DNA of 64,000 nucleotides from Rhodoluna sp. (GTDB lineage Bacteria > Actinomycetota > Actinomycetes > Actinomycetales > Microbacteriaceae): NCBI GenBank assembly GCA_024641095.1, contig JAHEDR010000001.1, positions 1 through 64,000 of the forward strand, in the 5' to 3' direction. The notes below the pieces were generated by a model, which was given only the letters and a program-made list of their open reading frames with translations, did no database searches and was not told the DNA's origin. The position numbers were made by a program, and so were the translations under genes. This document shows, piece after piece, positions 9,930 to 19,537 of this stretch (positions within the stretch are counted from its first letter, which is position 1; the number at the start of each line of letters is the position of its first letter).

Positions 9930-10349
9930 ATGTTGATTCCTCGTCGCGTAAAGCACCGTAAGCAGCACCACCCAAAGCGTGCTGGTGCAGCATCAGGTGG
10001 TACAACCGTTGCATTCGGTGAGTACGGAATTCAGGCTCTAACTCCTGCATACGTAACCAACCGTCAGATTGAGTCAGCGCGTATTGCAATGACTCGTCAC
10101 ATCAAGCGTGGTGGAAAGGTATGGATAAACATCTATCCAGACCGTCCACTAACCAAGAAGCCTGCGGAAACTCGCATGGGTTCTGGTAAGGGTTCACCGG
10201 AGTGGTGGGTTGCCAACGTTAAGCCAGGTCGCGTGCTATTTGAAGTAGCCGGTGTATCTGAAGAACTTGCACGTGAAGCAATGACCCGCGCAATCCACAA
10301 GCTGCCTCTAAAGGCACGCATCATCAAGCGAGTAGAAGGTGACGCATAA
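9930..10349 (+). CDS. rplP: 50S ribosomal protein L16
   Basis: This 139-residue L16 helps position A-site tRNA. Diagnostic stretches are [61 protein letters not shown] and the C-terminal [10 protein letters not shown]. Length is standard. It overlaps rpmC by one base (TAATG). Confidence 0.97.
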   Translation: MLIPRRVKHRKQHHPKRAGAASGGTTVAFGEYGIQALTPAYVTNRQIESARIAMTRHIKRGGKVWINIYPDRPLTKKPAETRMGSGKGSPEWWVANVKPGRVLFEVAGVSEELAREAMTRAIHKLPLKARIIKRVEGDA

Positions 10350-10651
10350 TGGCGATCGGTTCAAAGAACTTGCAGCCTGCTGACATCGACAAGATCGAAG
10401 ATTCAGTATTGGTTGAAGAACTAAAGAAGGCTCGTGAAGAACTTTTCAACTTGCGTTTCCAGTCAGCGACTGGCCAGCTTGAGAGCCACGGACGACTACG
10501 TGCAGTAAAGCGCGACATCGCTCGTATCTACACAATCATCCGTGAGCGTGAACTTGGTATTCGTGCAGTTCCAACTGCAGCGGCTGCTAAGAAGGCTCCA
10601 GCAAAGAAGGCAGCTGAAGCTGCTGAAGTTGCAGAAACCAAGGAGGCTTAA
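10349..10651 (+). CDS. rpmC: 50S ribosomal protein L29 with C-terminal Ala/Lys/Glu tail
   Basis: The L29 core ([49 protein letters not shown]) is complete. The protein has 100 residues against roughly 65-70 in most bacteria. The extra sequence is a low-complexity tail ([26 protein letters not shown]). L29 lies by the tunnel exit, so such a tail would project near nascent-chain factors; that role is speculation. It is followed after two bases by rpsQ. Confidence 0.96.
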   Translation: MAIGSKNLQPADIDKIEDSVLVEELKKAREELFNLRFQSATGQLESHGRLRAVKRDIARIYTIIRERELGIRAVPTAAAAKKAPAKKAAEAAEVAETKEA

Positions 10652-10653
10652 TC

Positions 10654-10941
10654 ATGGCTGACAAGAAGATCGAAACTCCAGCTGCAGAGGCTCGCGGTTA
10701 CCGCAAGACTCGTCGTGGCTATGTAGTTAGCGACAAGATGGACAAGACCATCGTTGTAGAGGTAGAAGACCGCGTAATGCACCCGCTTTACAAGAAGGTT
10801 ATTCGTCGCTCAACCAAGGTTAAGGCTCACGACGAAACTAACTCAGCAGGTATCGGCGACCTAGTTGTTATCAACGAGACCCGTCCACTATCAGCTACCA
10901 AGAACTGGCGCCTAGTCGAGATCGTCGAAAAGGCTAAGTAA
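10654..10941 (+). CDS. rpsQ: 30S ribosomal protein S17
   Basis: This 95-residue OB-fold protein binds 16S rRNA early in 30S assembly. The family core [40 protein letters not shown] and the downstream [23 protein letters not shown] are clear. About 15 extra N-terminal residues, as is common in actinobacteria, precede the core. Confidence 0.97.
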   Translation: MADKKIETPAAEARGYRKTRRGYVVSDKMDKTIVVEVEDRVMHPLYKKVIRRSTKVKAHDETNSAGIGDLVVINETRPLSATKNWRLVEIVEKAK

Positions 10942-10996
10942 CAAAAACCCCTCGGATGCCCGTCGGTAATGGGTATTCGTCTAACAAGGAGTAAAA

Positions 10997-11365
10997 ATGC
11001 TTCAACAGGAGTCAAGACTCAAGGTTGCCGATAACACCGGCGCCAAAGAGCTTTTGGTTATCCGTGTGCTCGGCGGTTCAAAGCGTCGTTATGCGGGTCT
11101 AGGTGACCTAATTGTTTGCACCGTTAAAGACGCGATCCCTGGCGGCAACGTCAAGAAGGGTGATGTCGTTAAGGCGGTTGTAGTTCGTACTAAGAAGGAG
11201 ACCCGTCGCGTAGATGGTTCTTACATCAAGTTCGACGAGAACGCTGCAGTGATCATTAAGAAAGACGGCGAGCCTCAGGGCACCCGCATCTTCGGTCCAG
11301 TTGGCCGTGAGCTTCGCGACAAGAAGTTCATGAAGATCATTTCGCTAGCACCGGAGGTTATCTAA
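10997..11365 (+). CDS. rplN: 50S ribosomal protein L14
   Basis: This 122-residue L14 lies at the subunit interface. [37 protein letters not shown] and [25 protein letters not shown] are diagnostic. The 55-base gap after rpsQ ends with AAGGAG 7 bases before the ATG. It is the usual border between the S10 and spc operons, although no distinct promoter or terminator was recognised there. Confidence 0.97.
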   Translation: MLQQESRLKVADNTGAKELLVIRVLGGSKRRYAGLGDLIVCTVKDAIPGGNVKKGDVVKAVVVRTKKETRRVDGSYIKFDENAAVIIKKDGEPQGTRIFGPVGRELRDKKFMKIISLAPEVI

Positions 11366-11367
11366 TT

Positions 11368-11727
11368 ATGGCAAGCATCAAAAAGGGTGACACCGTAATC
11401 GTGATCACCGGACGCAAGCAGGACAAGGGCGGCGACAAGGGCAAGACTGGTCTTGTTCTAAACGTTGACCGTGAAAAGAACCGCATCCTAGTTGAAGGCA
11501 TCAACATGGTTACTAAGCACACTCGCGTAGGTCAGACCGACCGCGGTGGCAAGACTGGTGGCATTGAAGTTGCTGAAGCTCCAATTCACATTTCTAACGT
11601 TGCACTTATTGACCCAGCGTCAAAGAAGGCAACTCGCATCGGTGCACGTCTTGAGACCAAGACTGTAAACGGTGTTAAGAAGACTGTTCGTGTTCGCATT
11701 GCGAAGAAGTCAGGGAAGGACATCTAA
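11368..11727 (+). CDS. rplX: 50S ribosomal protein L24
   Basis: This 119-residue KOW-domain protein initiates 50S assembly. The KOW region reads [30 protein letters not shown], followed by [12 protein letters not shown] and [20 protein letters not shown]. Length is normal for actinobacteria. It starts two bases after the rplN stop. Confidence 0.96.
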   Translation: MASIKKGDTVIVITGRKQDKGGDKGKTGLVLNVDREKNRILVEGINMVTKHTRVGQTDRGGKTGGIEVAEAPIHISNVALIDPASKKATRIGARLETKTVNGVKKTVRVRIAKKSGKDI

Positions 11728-11729
11728 TA

Positions 11730-12311
11730 ATGGCTACTTCTAAGACTCCAGCAAAGGCACTTCCTCGCCTAAAGGCAAAGTACCGCGCAGACATCGCAGC
11801 TGCTCTGGCAACTGAGTTCGGTTTCAAGAACCCACACCAGATCCCAAACCTAACCAAGATTGTTGTAAACATGGGTGTTGGTGACGCTGCCAAGGATGGC
11901 AAGCTAATCGACGGCGCAATCCGCGACCTAACTGCAATCACCGGTCAGAAGCCTCAGGTTAACTTGGCTCGCAAGTCAATTGCGCAGTTCAAGCTTCGTG
12001 AAGGTCAGGCAATTGGTGCACACGTTACCCTTCGTGGTGACCGTATGTGGGAATTCCTAGACCGTCTATTGAACCTAGCTCTTCCTCGCGTTCGCGACTT
12101 CCGCGGCTTGAGCGACAAGCAGTTCGATGGCAACGGAAACTACACCTTTGGTCTACAGGAGCAGACACTGTTCCACGAAATCGACCAGGACAAGGCAGAC
12201 CGCGCACGCGGTATGGACATCACAGTTGTGACCACTGCTAAGACCAACGATGAAGGCCGTGCGCTACTAAAGGCACTTGGTTTCCCATTCAGAACTGACG
12301 ACGCAAAATAA
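11730..12311 (+). CDS. rplE: 50S ribosomal protein L5
   Basis: This 193-residue L5 binds 5S rRNA and contacts P-site tRNA. Support comes from [48 protein letters not shown] and the C-terminal [26 protein letters not shown]. In many bacteria rpsN follows, but here the next 68 bases hold no gene and rpsH comes next. Confidence 0.97.
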   Translation: MATSKTPAKALPRLKAKYRADIAAALATEFGFKNPHQIPNLTKIVVNMGVGDAAKDGKLIDGAIRDLTAITGQKPQVNLARKSIAQFKLREGQAIGAHVTLRGDRMWEFLDRLLNLALPRVRDFRGLSDKQFDGNGNYTFGLQEQTLFHEIDQDKADRARGMDITVVTTAKTNDEGRALLKALGFPFRTDDAK

Positions 12312-12379
12312 AACCCTAAATCGGGAAGGTCCGGCCGCTTGTAAACGAGACGGATACCTCCGAAGAAAGCAGTAAAACA

Positions 12380-12778
12380 ATGACAATGACAGATCCGGTT
12401 GCAGATTTTCTGACCCGGCTGCGCAACGCAAACTCTGCGTACCACGAGACCGTTAGCCTGCCTTACAGCAAGCTAAAGGCAAACATCGCAGAGATCCTCA
12501 AGTCTGAGGGTTATGTTGCAGCAATCAAGGTAGAAGATGCAGAAGTAGGTAAGACACTTACTATCGATCTAAAGTACGGCCCAAACCGCGAGCGTTCACT
12601 TGCTGGTATCAAGCGCGTATCAAAGCCAGGTCTTCGTGTTTACGCGAAGTCAACAGAGCTTCCTCGTGTACTTGGTGGATTGGGTATCGCTATCCTGTCA
12701 ACTTCATCAGGTCTACTAACTGACCGTCAGGCTGCCAAGAAAGGAGTAGGTGGGGAAGTCCTTGCCTACGTTTGGTAA
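12380..12778 (+). CDS. rpsH: 30S ribosomal protein S8
   Basis: This 132-residue S8 is an assembly protein of the 30S platform and the spc operon regulator in Escherichia coli. The N-terminus [33 protein letters not shown] and the C-terminal [28 protein letters not shown] are diagnostic. ATG at 12380 or 12386 are both possible. The 68-base space upstream has a GGTCCGG/CCGA region but no identified S14 gene. Confidence 0.97.
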   Translation: MTMTDPVADFLTRLRNANSAYHETVSLPYSKLKANIAEILKSEGYVAAIKVEDAEVGKTLTIDLKYGPNRERSLAGIKRVSKPGLRVYAKSTELPRVLGGLGIAILSTSSGLLTDRQAAKKGVGGEVLAYVW

Positions 12779-12784
12779 TCACAC

Positions 12785-13321
12785 ATGTCACGTATTGGTA
12801 GATTGCCGATTCCGGTTCCAGCCGGCGTCGAGGTAAAAATTAATGGTTCATCAGTTGAGGTAAAGGGTCCTAAGGGAACCTTGACTCACGAAGTGCCAGC
12901 TCCGATCACAATTGCACTTGAGGAAAACTCAATCATTGTTACCCGTCCAGACGACGAGCGTGTTTCACGTTCTCTTCACGGTCTAACACGCACACTGATC
13001 GCTAACAACATTGAAGGTGTAACCGCTGGTTTCACCAAGGGGATCGAAATTGTAGGTACCGGTTACCGTGTAACTGCAAAGGGTTCAGACCTAGAGTTCG
13101 CTCTTGGTTACTCACACCCAATCGTTATCCAGCCACCTGCAGGTATCTCATTTGCAGTTGAGGGTAACACCAAGGTCACCGTTTCAGGTATCAACAAGCA
13201 AGCCGTTGGTGAGATGGCTGCTAACTTGCGCAAGCTTCGCAAGCCAGAGCCATACAAGGGCAAGGGTGTTCGTTACGCTGGCGAAGTTATTCGTCGCAAG
13301 GCCGGAAAGTCAGGTAAGTAA
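12785..13321 (+). CDS. rplF: 50S ribosomal protein L6
   Basis: This 178-residue L6 has two similar domains and lies near the factor-binding site. [17 protein letters not shown], the [11 protein letters not shown] turn and the C-terminal [26 protein letters not shown] confirm it. It sits six bases after rpsH and two bases before rplR. Confidence 0.97.
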   Translation: MSRIGRLPIPVPAGVEVKINGSSVEVKGPKGTLTHEVPAPITIALEENSIIVTRPDDERVSRSLHGLTRTLIANNIEGVTAGFTKGIEIVGTGYRVTAKGSDLEFALGYSHPIVIQPPAGISFAVEGNTKVTVSGINKQAVGEMAANLRKLRKPEPYKGKGVRYAGEVIRRKAGKSGK

Positions 13322-13323
13322 TC

Positions 13324-13701
13324 ATGGGTCTAATTCCTAAGACTCGCGGCAAGAGCAAGTCAGCCGCTCGTGGTCGTCGCCACCTACGCCTTCGCAAGAA
13401 GATTACCGGTGACGCACTTCGTCCTCGTCTAGTTGTAACTCGTTCAGCACGTCACGTATTCGTTCAGGTAGTAGACGACACCAAGGGCATCACCCTGGCA
13501 TCGGCTTCAACCATGGAAGCAGAAATGCGTAAGTCATCTGACGACAAGTCAGCAAAGTCAAAGGCTGTTGGTCTACTTATCGCCGAGCGCGCTAAGAAGG
13601 CTGGAGTTTCTGAGGTTGTATTCGACCGCGGCGGTAACAAGTACGCAGGTCGTGTAGCAGCTATCGCTGACGGCGCACGTGAAGGCGGGTTGGTTCTCTA
13701 A
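13324..13701 (+). CDS. rplR: 50S ribosomal protein L18
   Basis: This 125-residue L18 binds 5S rRNA with L5. The basic N-terminus ([17 protein letters not shown]) is followed by [33 protein letters not shown] and the C-terminal [26 protein letters not shown]. Its stop overlaps the rpsE start in TAATG. Confidence 0.97.
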   Translation: MGLIPKTRGKSKSAARGRRHLRLRKKITGDALRPRLVVTRSARHVFVQVVDDTKGITLASASTMEAEMRKSSDDKSAKSKAVGLLIAERAKKAGVSEVVFDRGGNKYAGRVAAIADGAREGGLVL

Positions 13702-14363
13702 TGTCTGAAAACAAGGAGCAAACAGTGTCAACTGAGACAACTGGAGCAGCATCAACTGTTGTTGAGGCTACAGAAACCAACGAGCGCGACGCACGTCGTG
13801 GTTCACGCGAGCGTGCACCACGCAACGACCGTCGTGAGCGCGAAACCGAGAAGAGCCCGTTCCTAGAGCGCGTTGTTACTATCAACCGTGTTTCTAAGGT
13901 TGTAAAGGGTGGACGTCGTTTCAGCTTTACAGCTCTAGTAGTTGTTGGTGACGGTAACGGTCTAGTTGGCGTTGGCTACGGAAAGTCAAAAGAAGTTCCA
14001 TCAGCTATTGCTAAGGGTGTAGAAGAAGCAAAGAAGAACTTCTTCCGCGTTCCTCGCATTGGTAGCACCATTCCTCACCCAGTTCAGGGCGAGGCAGCTG
14101 CTGGTGTTGTACTTCTTCGTCCTGCAGCAGCGGGTACTGGTGTTATCGCCGGTGGTCCTGTTCGTGCAGTACTTGAGTGTGCTGGAGTTCACGATGTACT
14201 TTCAAAGTCATTGGGATCTTCAAACACCATCAACATCGTTCACGCCACAATTGAGGCACTGCGTCAGCTCGAAGAGCCAGCAGCAGTTGCAGCACGTCGT
14301 GGCCTATCGCTAGAAGAAGTTGCTCCGGCAGGTCTTCTTCGTCAGCAGAAGGCTGGTGCATAA
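13701..14363 (+). CDS. rpsE: 30S ribosomal protein S5
   Basis: This 220-residue S5 has the dsRBD-like domain ([49 protein letters not shown]) and the C-terminal domain with [29 protein letters not shown]. About 55 charged or polar residues precede the core. Two starts are possible: ATG at 13701, coupled to rplR by TAATG, or GTG at 13725, which has AAGGAG 6 bases before it and would shorten the protein by 8 residues. Both are in frame. Confidence 0.96.
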   Translation: MSENKEQTVSTETTGAASTVVEATETNERDARRGSRERAPRNDRRERETEKSPFLERVVTINRVSKVVKGGRRFSFTALVVVGDGNGLVGVGYGKSKEVPSAIAKGVEEAKKNFFRVPRIGSTIPHPVQGEAAAGVVLLRPAAAGTGVIAGGPVRAVLECAGVHDVLSKSLGSSNTINIVHATIEALRQLEEPAAVAARRGLSLEEVAPAGLLRQQKAGA

Positions 14364-14548
14364 TGGCAACTCGCCTAAAGGTAACCCAGATCAAGAGCTC
14401 AATTGGCAACAAGCCAAACCAGCGCGAGACCCTTCGCACTCTAGGACTTAAGCGAATTGGCGACATCATCGTCAAGGAAGACTCAAAGTCTGTGCGCGGC
14501 ATGGTTAGCACTGTTGCTCACCTAGTAAAGGTTGAGGAGATCAACTAA
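14363..14548 (+). CDS. rpmD: 50S ribosomal protein L30
   Basis: This 61-residue L30 matches the family in length and in [27 protein letters not shown] and the terminal [17 protein letters not shown]. It overlaps rpsE and rplO by one base each (TAATG), so expression is probably coupled. Confidence 0.97.
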   Translation: MATRLKVTQIKSSIGNKPNQRETLRTLGLKRIGDIIVKEDSKSVRGMVSTVAHLVKVEEIN

Positions 14549-15162
14549 TGGCAGACGAAAAAACTACAGCTGCGGCTAAAAAGCCTGCTACTGCAAAAGC
14601 TGCACCAGCTAAGGCTGCTGCTCCTAAGGCTGCAAAGACCGAAGAGTCAGAAGCAAAGGCACCTGCAAAGACTGCTGCTGCGAAGGCTCCAGCAAAGAAG
14701 GCTGCAAACCCTGCTGCTGAGAAGTCATCTGTTCTAAAGCTTCACCACTTGCGTCCGGCTCCGGGCTCAAAGAAGGACCGCATTCGTGTTGGTCGTGGTG
14801 AGGGTTCAAAGGGTAAGACTTCAGGTCGTGGTACCAAGGGTACAAAGGCTCGTTACCAGGTTCGCCCAGGCTTCGAAGGTGGTGGTGTTCGTCTAGTAAT
14901 GCGTACTCCAAAGCTTCGTGGTTTCAAGAACCCATTCCGCGTTGAGTACCAGGTAGTTAACGTAGAGACTCTTGCTGAGCTTTTCCCAGCAGGTGGAAAC
15001 GTGACTGTTGCTGATCTAGTAGCTAAGGGTGCAGTTCGCAAGAACGAGCCTGTGAAGGTACTGGGTAACGGCGACATCGCTGTTAAACTCAATGTCACAG
15101 TCGACAAGGTATCTGAGTCTGCAAAGGCAAAGATCGTCGCTGCTGGCGGATCAGTTAACTAA
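14548..15162 (+). CDS. rplO: 50S ribosomal protein L15 with long N-terminal Ala/Lys/Pro extension
   Basis: The L15 core begins near residue 65 ([40 protein letters not shown]) and is complete, ending with [18 protein letters not shown]. The first 60 residues are a low-complexity string of [15 protein letters not shown] and [16 protein letters not shown] units, similar to tails of histone H1 or actinobacterial HupB. At 204 residues it is far longer than the usual 145-150. The extension is in frame, codon use is like its neighbours, and the ATG overlaps the rpmD stop, so it is not an obvious start-site error. Confidence 0.95.
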   Translation: MADEKTTAAAKKPATAKAAPAKAAAPKAAKTEESEAKAPAKTAAAKAPAKKAANPAAEKSSVLKLHHLRPAPGSKKDRIRVGRGEGSKGKTSGRGTKGTKARYQVRPGFEGGGVRLVMRTPKLRGFKNPFRVEYQVVNVETLAELFPAGGNVTVADLVAKGAVRKNEPVKVLGNGDIAVKLNVTVDKVSESAKAKIVAAGGSVN

Positions 15163-15181
15163 TTAACTAGGGGACGAAATT

Positions 15182-16495
15182 TTGATTAGCGCTATTGTTC
15201 GTGCATTCCGCACTCCGGATCTACGAAACAAGCTTGCGTTTACGCTTGCGATCGTTGCCATTTTCCGTTTGGGCTCGTTTATTCCTGCTCCATTCGTTGA
15301 CTATGGCAACGTTCAAAAGTGTCTTGCACAGACCCAGAACACCTCAGGCCTTTACGAACTTGTAAACCTGTTCTCTGGTGGCGCTCTTCTACAGCTTTCA
15401 ATCTTTGCGCTGGGCATCATGCCTTACATCACCGCATCCATCATCACCCAGCTACTTCGCGTTGTAATTCCTCGCTTCGAGACCCTTTATAAAGAAGGTG
15501 CTGCAGGTCAGGCAACTCTTACTCAGTACACTCGCTACCTAACCATTGCTCTTGGTGTTCTTCAGTCAACAACTTTGATTGCTGTTGCTCGCCAGGGTGC
15601 GCTGTTTGGTGCCGACTGTGTTCTTCCAATCCTTACCGACTCATCACCTATCGCGGTTACTCTCATGGTTATCACCATGACTGCAGGTACCGGTCTGATC
15701 ATGTGGATGGGTGAGCTTATTACTGAGCGCGGTGTAGGTAACGGTATGTCACTACTTATCTTCACCTCAATCGCTGCAAAGTTCCCGTCATCATTGGCCA
15801 GCATCGCAGAGACCAAGAGCATCGAAACTCTTTTGATCGTGATTGCTATTGGTGTTGTTGTAGTTGGTCTGGTTATTTTGGTTGAGCAGTCACAGCGCCG
15901 CATTCCGGTGCAGTACGCAAAGCGCATGGTTGGACGCCGCACTTACGGTGGCCAGAGCACTTACATTCCAATCAAGGTAAACATGGCTGGTGTTGTTCCA
16001 GTTATCTTTGCTTCTTCACTTCTTTACTTGCCAGCGCTGATTGCTCAGTTCAACCAGCCAGACGCTAACGGTCAGGTTGCCGGTTGGGTTACTTGGGTTT
16101 CTACCTACCTAACCAAGGGTGACCACCCGCTATACATGGCAATGTACTTCTTGCTAATTCTTGGTTTCACCTACTTCTATGTAGCAATTACCTTCAACCC
16201 TGAAGAAGTTGCAGACAACATGAAGCAGTACGGTGGTTTCGTTCCTGGTATTCGTGCCGGTCGCCCAACCATGGAATTCCTTGAGTTTGTTCTTTCACGC
16301 ATCACCTTCGCAGGTGCAATCTACCTAGGTCTCATTGCTTTGATTCCATTGGTTGCATTCTCTGCAATTGGTGCAAACCAGAACTTCCCATTCGGTGGAA
16401 CTTCAATCCTGATCATCGTGGGTGTTGGTCTTGACACAGTCAAGCAAATCAACGCACAGATGCAGCAGCGTAACTACGAAGGTCTACTAAAGTGA
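15182..16495 (+). CDS. secY: preprotein translocase subunit SecY
   Basis: This 437-residue membrane protein is the central channel of the Sec translocon, with about ten transmembrane helices. It shows [23 protein letters not shown] in helix 1, [29 protein letters not shown] and the cytosolic loop [10 protein letters not shown]. The start is TTG at 15182, with AGGGGAC upstream; the ORF has no nearer ATG. Its TGA stop overlaps the adk GTG start by four bases (GTGA), so the two are likely translationally coupled. Confidence 0.97.
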   Translation: MISAIVRAFRTPDLRNKLAFTLAIVAIFRLGSFIPAPFVDYGNVQKCLAQTQNTSGLYELVNLFSGGALLQLSIFALGIMPYITASIITQLLRVVIPRFETLYKEGAAGQATLTQYTRYLTIALGVLQSTTLIAVARQGALFGADCVLPILTDSSPIAVTLMVITMTAGTGLIMWMGELITERGVGNGMSLLIFTSIAAKFPSSLASIAETKSIETLLIVIAIGVVVVGLVILVEQSQRRIPVQYAKRMVGRRTYGGQSTYIPIKVNMAGVVPVIFASSLLYLPALIAQFNQPDANGQVAGWVTWVSTYLTKGDHPLYMAMYFLLILGFTYFYVAITFNPEEVADNMKQYGGFVPGIRAGRPTMEFLEFVLSRITFAGAIYLGLIALIPLVAFSAIGANQNFPFGGTSILIIVGVGLDTVKQINAQMQQRNYEGLLK

Positions 16496-17073
16496 TCCGC
16501 CTACTCTTGATTGGCGCCCCAGGTGCCGGCAAGGGTACCCAGGCAGAAAAACTTTCAGCTGCCTACAAGATCCCTGCAATCTCAACCGGAGACATCTTTC
16601 GTCACAACGTAAAGAATGAAACCGAGCTTGGCAAGCAGGCTAAGGCATTCATGGATCGCGGCGAGTACGTGCCAGATTCTCTAACCAACGATTTAGTTCG
16701 CGACCGCCTTTCACAGGCTGATGCAAAAGATGGTTTCCTACTTGACGGTTACCCTCGCACTGCAGAGCAGGTTGTAGAGCTAGACAGCATTCTTGAATCG
16801 GCAGGCACCAAGCTTGACGTTGTTGTGCAGTTGACTGCAGACACCGACGAAGTTGTGCGTCGTCTTTTGAACCGCGCAATTGAGCAGGGTCGCGCCGACG
16901 ACACCGAAGACGTAATCCGTCGTCGCCTCGAAGTTTACGAAGAGCAGACCGCTCCACTTACCTCGGTTTACGCATCACGCGGACTCTTGGTTACCGTTGA
17001 CGGTCTTGGCGAAGTTGAAGAAGTTACCGGCCGCATTCTTGAGGCCCTTTCTGCACGCACCTCTTCAAACTAA
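16492..17073 (+). CDS. adk: adenylate kinase
   Basis: This 193-residue cytoplasmic enzyme interconverts AMP and ATP with two ADP. The P-loop [10 protein letters not shown] lies at residues 7-16, followed by [17 protein letters not shown] (AMP binding) and [13 protein letters not shown]. The LID is short, without the zinc-binding Cys residues of long-form enzymes, as expected for actinobacteria. It starts with GTG overlapping secY. Confidence 0.96.
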   Translation: MIRLLLIGAPGAGKGTQAEKLSAAYKIPAISTGDIFRHNVKNETELGKQAKAFMDRGEYVPDSLTNDLVRDRLSQADAKDGFLLDGYPRTAEQVVELDSILESAGTKLDVVVQLTADTDEVVRRLLNRAIEQGRADDTEDVIRRRLEVYEEQTAPLTSVYASRGLLVTVDGLGEVEEVTGRILEALSARTSSN

Positions 17074-17103
17074 TTAGCCGATTATTTCACTGGGCTAAAT
17101 AAG

Positions 17104-17952
17104 ATGTCACGTCATGGCTTTGAGCTAAAGACCAACGAACAAATCATTTTGATGCGCGAGGCTGGCCTTGCCACCGCCGCAGCACTTGATGCAGTTCGTG
17201 CCGCAATCAAACCAGGCATCTCAACCCTCGAGCTAGACAAAATTGCCGACGACACCATCAACTCACTTGGTGGTCACTCAAACTTCCAATTGGTGCCCGG
17301 CTACAGCCACACAATTTGTGCCTCAATCAACGACGAGGTAGTTCACGGCATTCCAGCGGTGAATCGCATTCTTCAGGCCGGCGATATTGTGTCAATTGAC
17401 TGCGGCGCCGAAATTGGCGAGTGGAACGGTGACAGCGCAATCACCGTAATCGTGCCAGGCGAAGCCAACACCGATGTCCTAACCCGGCGCCAAAAGCTTT
17501 CCGCCGTAACCGAGGGTTCACTTTGGGCCGGAATTGCTGCTTTGGCCAAGGCCAAGCACCTAAACCAGGTGGGCGAGGCAATTCAGAGCTATATCGAGGC
17601 CCAGGGTCAAAAAGACGGCATCGACTACGGAATTCTTGAAGAATACGTGGGCCACGGAATTGGCCGCTCAATGCACGAGGATCCACCGGTTTACAACTAT
17701 CGGGTTCGCGGAAATGGGCCAAAGGTAGTGCCTGGCCTGGTTGTGGCAATTGAGCCAATGGTTACCGCCGGATCTGCAATTACCAAGGTTTTGGGCGACG
17801 GCTGGACCGTTTCCACCAAAGATGCCTCAGATGCCAGCCACTGGGAGCACTCAGTTGCAGTTCACGAGGGCGGAATCTGGGTTTTGACCGCGGTCGATGG
17901 GGGAGCAGCAGGACTTGCCCCATTTGGTGTGGTTCCAAAGCCACTGATCTAG
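17104..17952 (+). CDS. map: type I methionine aminopeptidase
   Basis: This 282-residue metalloprotease removes the initiator Met from nascent proteins. The five metal ligands of the pita-bread fold are visible: SIDCGAEIGEWNGDSA supplies two Asp, VGHGIGRSMHE a His, and VAIEPM and WEHSVAVHE Glu residues. SHTICASINDEVVHGIP is the substrate-site signature. It follows adk by 30 bases in the secY-adk-map order common in actinobacteria. No good ribosome binding site was seen. Confidence 0.95.
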   Translation: MSRHGFELKTNEQIILMREAGLATAAALDAVRAAIKPGISTLELDKIADDTINSLGGHSNFQLVPGYSHTICASINDEVVHGIPAVNRILQAGDIVSIDCGAEIGEWNGDSAITVIVPGEANTDVLTRRQKLSAVTEGSLWAGIAALAKAKHLNQVGEAIQSYIEAQGQKDGIDYGILEEYVGHGIGRSMHEDPPVYNYRVRGNGPKVVPGLVVAIEPMVTAGSAITKVLGDGWTVSTKDASDASHWEHSVAVHEGGIWVLTAVDGGAAGLAPFGVVPKPLI

Positions 17953-18095
17953 GCCATTTCGGCAAAATCTCGACTAGCATTTTCCAGCCTTTTTCCGTAG
18001 GATTGGAACTCGGTGTTTCTAACCGCAAATCCCACCTTTTAGGTCTGGTTTTTTGCGTGCCATTCACCAAAAAACTTGAAGTAGATAAGTGAGTT

Positions 18096-18317
18096 ATGGC
18101 CAGTAAAGACGGTGTCATCGAGATCGAAGGTTCGGTCGTCGAAGCTCTACCAAACGCGTTTTTTCGCGTGGAACTAGACAACGGTCACAAGGTACTAGCC
18201 CACATCTCAGGCAAGATGCGCCAGCACTACATCCGTATCCTCCCAGAGGACCGCGTGATTGTGGAGTTGAGCACCTACGACCTGAGCCGTGGTCGCATCA
18301 TTTATCGCTACAAATAA
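18096..18317 (+). CDS. infA: translation initiation factor IF-1
   Basis: This 73-residue OB-fold protein occupies the A site during initiation. The sequence [73 protein letters not shown] is a full-length match in character. The 143 bases between map and infA hold no gene and probably contain the promoter of this second ribosomal block. Confidence 0.97.
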   Translation: MASKDGVIEIEGSVVEALPNAFFRVELDNGHKVLAHISGKMRQHYIRILPEDRVIVELSTYDLSRGRIIYRYK

Positions 18318-18330
18318 AAAGGAAAACATC

Positions 18331-18444
18331 ATGAAGGTTAACCCAAGCGTTAAGAAGATTTGCGACAAGTGCAAAGTCATTCGTCGTCACGGTCGCGTCA
18401 TGATTATCTGTGACAACCCACGTCACAAGCAGCGCCAGGGATAA
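18331..18444 (+). CDS. rpmJ: 50S ribosomal protein L36 (zinc-ribbon form)
   Basis: The ORF track omits this 37-residue gene because it is too short. The translation starts [21 protein letters not shown] and ends with a [11 protein letters not shown] segment. The ligands C11, C14, C27 and H32 form the zinc ribbon, so this is the zinc-containing (C+) paralogue. AAAAGGA lies upstream of the ATG. It follows infA by 13 bases, the usual infA-rpmJ-rpsM order. Confidence 0.96.
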   Translation: MKVNPSVKKICDKCKVIRRHGRVMIICDNPRHKQRQG

Positions 18445-18609
18445 TCAGCGACTACTTGCACCAAAAGTTTCAAAGCAAAAATTAAATAGTTTCAAAAAAA
18501 CAAAAGGCATTACAAAGTTCTTAGGAACTTCACCTCCGGAGAAGGCCGGAGCCCAATCGTGAGATTCGGATGTGATGCTGCAGACCTTCATAAAACAAGG
18601 AGAAATCCC
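18445..18609 (+). promoter_or_regulatory. leader of the rpsM-rpsK-rpoA block with two hairpins
   Basis: This 165-base gap between rpmJ and rpsM encodes no protein I can support. It is A/T-rich at first and then carries two perfect short hairpins: AAGTTC-TTAG-GAACTT and CTCCGG-AGAAGG-CCGGAG. An AAGGAG site lies about 7 bases before rpsM. The arrangement fits a structured ribosomal-protein leader, but no known family can be assigned by eye. Confidence 0.45.
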
Positions 18610-18987
18610 ATGGCACGTGTTGCCGGAGCCGATATTCCGGACGCGAAGCGCGTCGAAATCGCACTTACCTACATCTACGGCATTGGCCGTACTCGCTCAG
18701 TACAGATCTTGACTGAGACAAAAGTTGACAAGAACATCCGCGTAAAAGACCTAACCGACGATCAGCTGGTTGCAATTCGTGACCACATCGAAGGTAACTT
18801 CAAGGTCGAGGGTGACCTCCGCCGTGATGTTGCAGCAGACATTCGCCGCAAGGTTGAGATTGGTTCATACGAGGGTATCCGCCACCGTAAGGGTCTTCCA
18901 GTTCGTGGCCAGCGCACCAAGACAAACGCACGTACTCGCAAGGGTCCAAAGCGTACCGTAGCCGGCAAGAAGAAGGCTGCTCGTTAA
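18610..18987 (+). CDS. rpsM: 30S ribosomal protein S13
   Basis: This 125-residue S13 contacts the P-site tRNA and forms intersubunit bridges. The start [30 protein letters not shown] and the C-terminal [35 protein letters not shown] are diagnostic. I use ATG at 18610, preceded by AAGGAG; the ORF-track start at 18559 would add 17 unrelated residues. Confidence 0.97.
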   Translation: MARVAGADIPDAKRVEIALTYIYGIGRTRSVQILTETKVDKNIRVKDLTDDQLVAIRDHIEGNFKVEGDLRRDVAADIRRKVEIGSYEGIRHRKGLPVRGQRTKTNARTRKGPKRTVAGKKKAAR

Positions 18988-19027
18988 TCGGGCGCCCCAC
19001 AAACTTTAAGAATCTAGGAGAAATCTC

Positions 19028-19432
19028 ATGGCAGCACCTAAGGCAGCAGCGGCAGCCCGCAAGCCTCGTAAAAAAGACAAGAAGAACATCCAGGTTGGAC
19101 AGGCTCACATCAAGTCAACCTTCAACAACACAATCGTTTCGATCACTGACACCACTGGTGCAGTTATCTCATGGTCATCATCTGGTGATGTTGGCTTCAA
19201 GGGTTCACGTAAGTCAACTCCTTTCGCAGCGCAGCTAGCGGCAGAAGCAGCAGCTCGCAAGGCACAGGAGCACGGCCTAAAGAAGGTTGACGTTTTCGTT
19301 AAGGGCCCAGGCTCTGGTCGCGAAACTGCAATCCGTTCACTGCAGGCAGCGGGTCTTGAGGTTGGTTCAATCTCTGACGTGACTCCACAACCTCACAACG
19401 GTTGCCGCCCTCCAAAGCGTCGTCGCGTTTAA
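19028..19432 (+). CDS. rpsK: 30S ribosomal protein S11
   Basis: This 134-residue S11 lies on the 30S platform near the mRNA exit. [48 protein letters not shown] and the terminal [18 protein letters not shown] confirm it. AGGAG lies before the ATG. In many bacteria rpsD follows; here rpoA comes next after 105 non-coding bases. Confidence 0.97.
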   Translation: MAAPKAAAAARKPRKKDKKNIQVGQAHIKSTFNNTIVSITDTTGAVISWSSSGDVGFKGSRKSTPFAAQLAAEAAARKAQEHGLKKVDVFVKGPGSGRETAIRSLQAAGLEVGSISDVTPQPHNGCRPPKRRRV

Positions 19433-19463
19433 TTTCAAAAACTAAGTTTCATCTCGTAACAAA

Positions 19464-19520
19464 CCTGAGCAGTGGCCACTGCTTAGGCCCCAACAAATAG
19501 ATATCAAATAGCGGATATCT
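19464..19520 (+). promoter_or_regulatory. two palindromes between rpsK and rpoA
   Basis: CCTGAGCAGTGGCCACTGCTTAGG (19464-19487) is a 24-base palindrome with one imperfect pair, which would be a G-U pair in RNA. AGATATC-AAATAGCG-GATATCT (19499-19520) has perfect 7-base arms and ends about 17 bases before the rpoA start. They could be an attenuator, a processing site or an operator; the sequence does not decide. Confidence 0.4.
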
Positions 19521-19537
19521 AGCTGAAAGGAACCATA

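Noticed and set aside
12312-12379. Possible missed rpsN gene between rplE and rpsH
   Set aside because: Only 68 bases are available and no frame contains the CxxC...CxxC or S14 signature.
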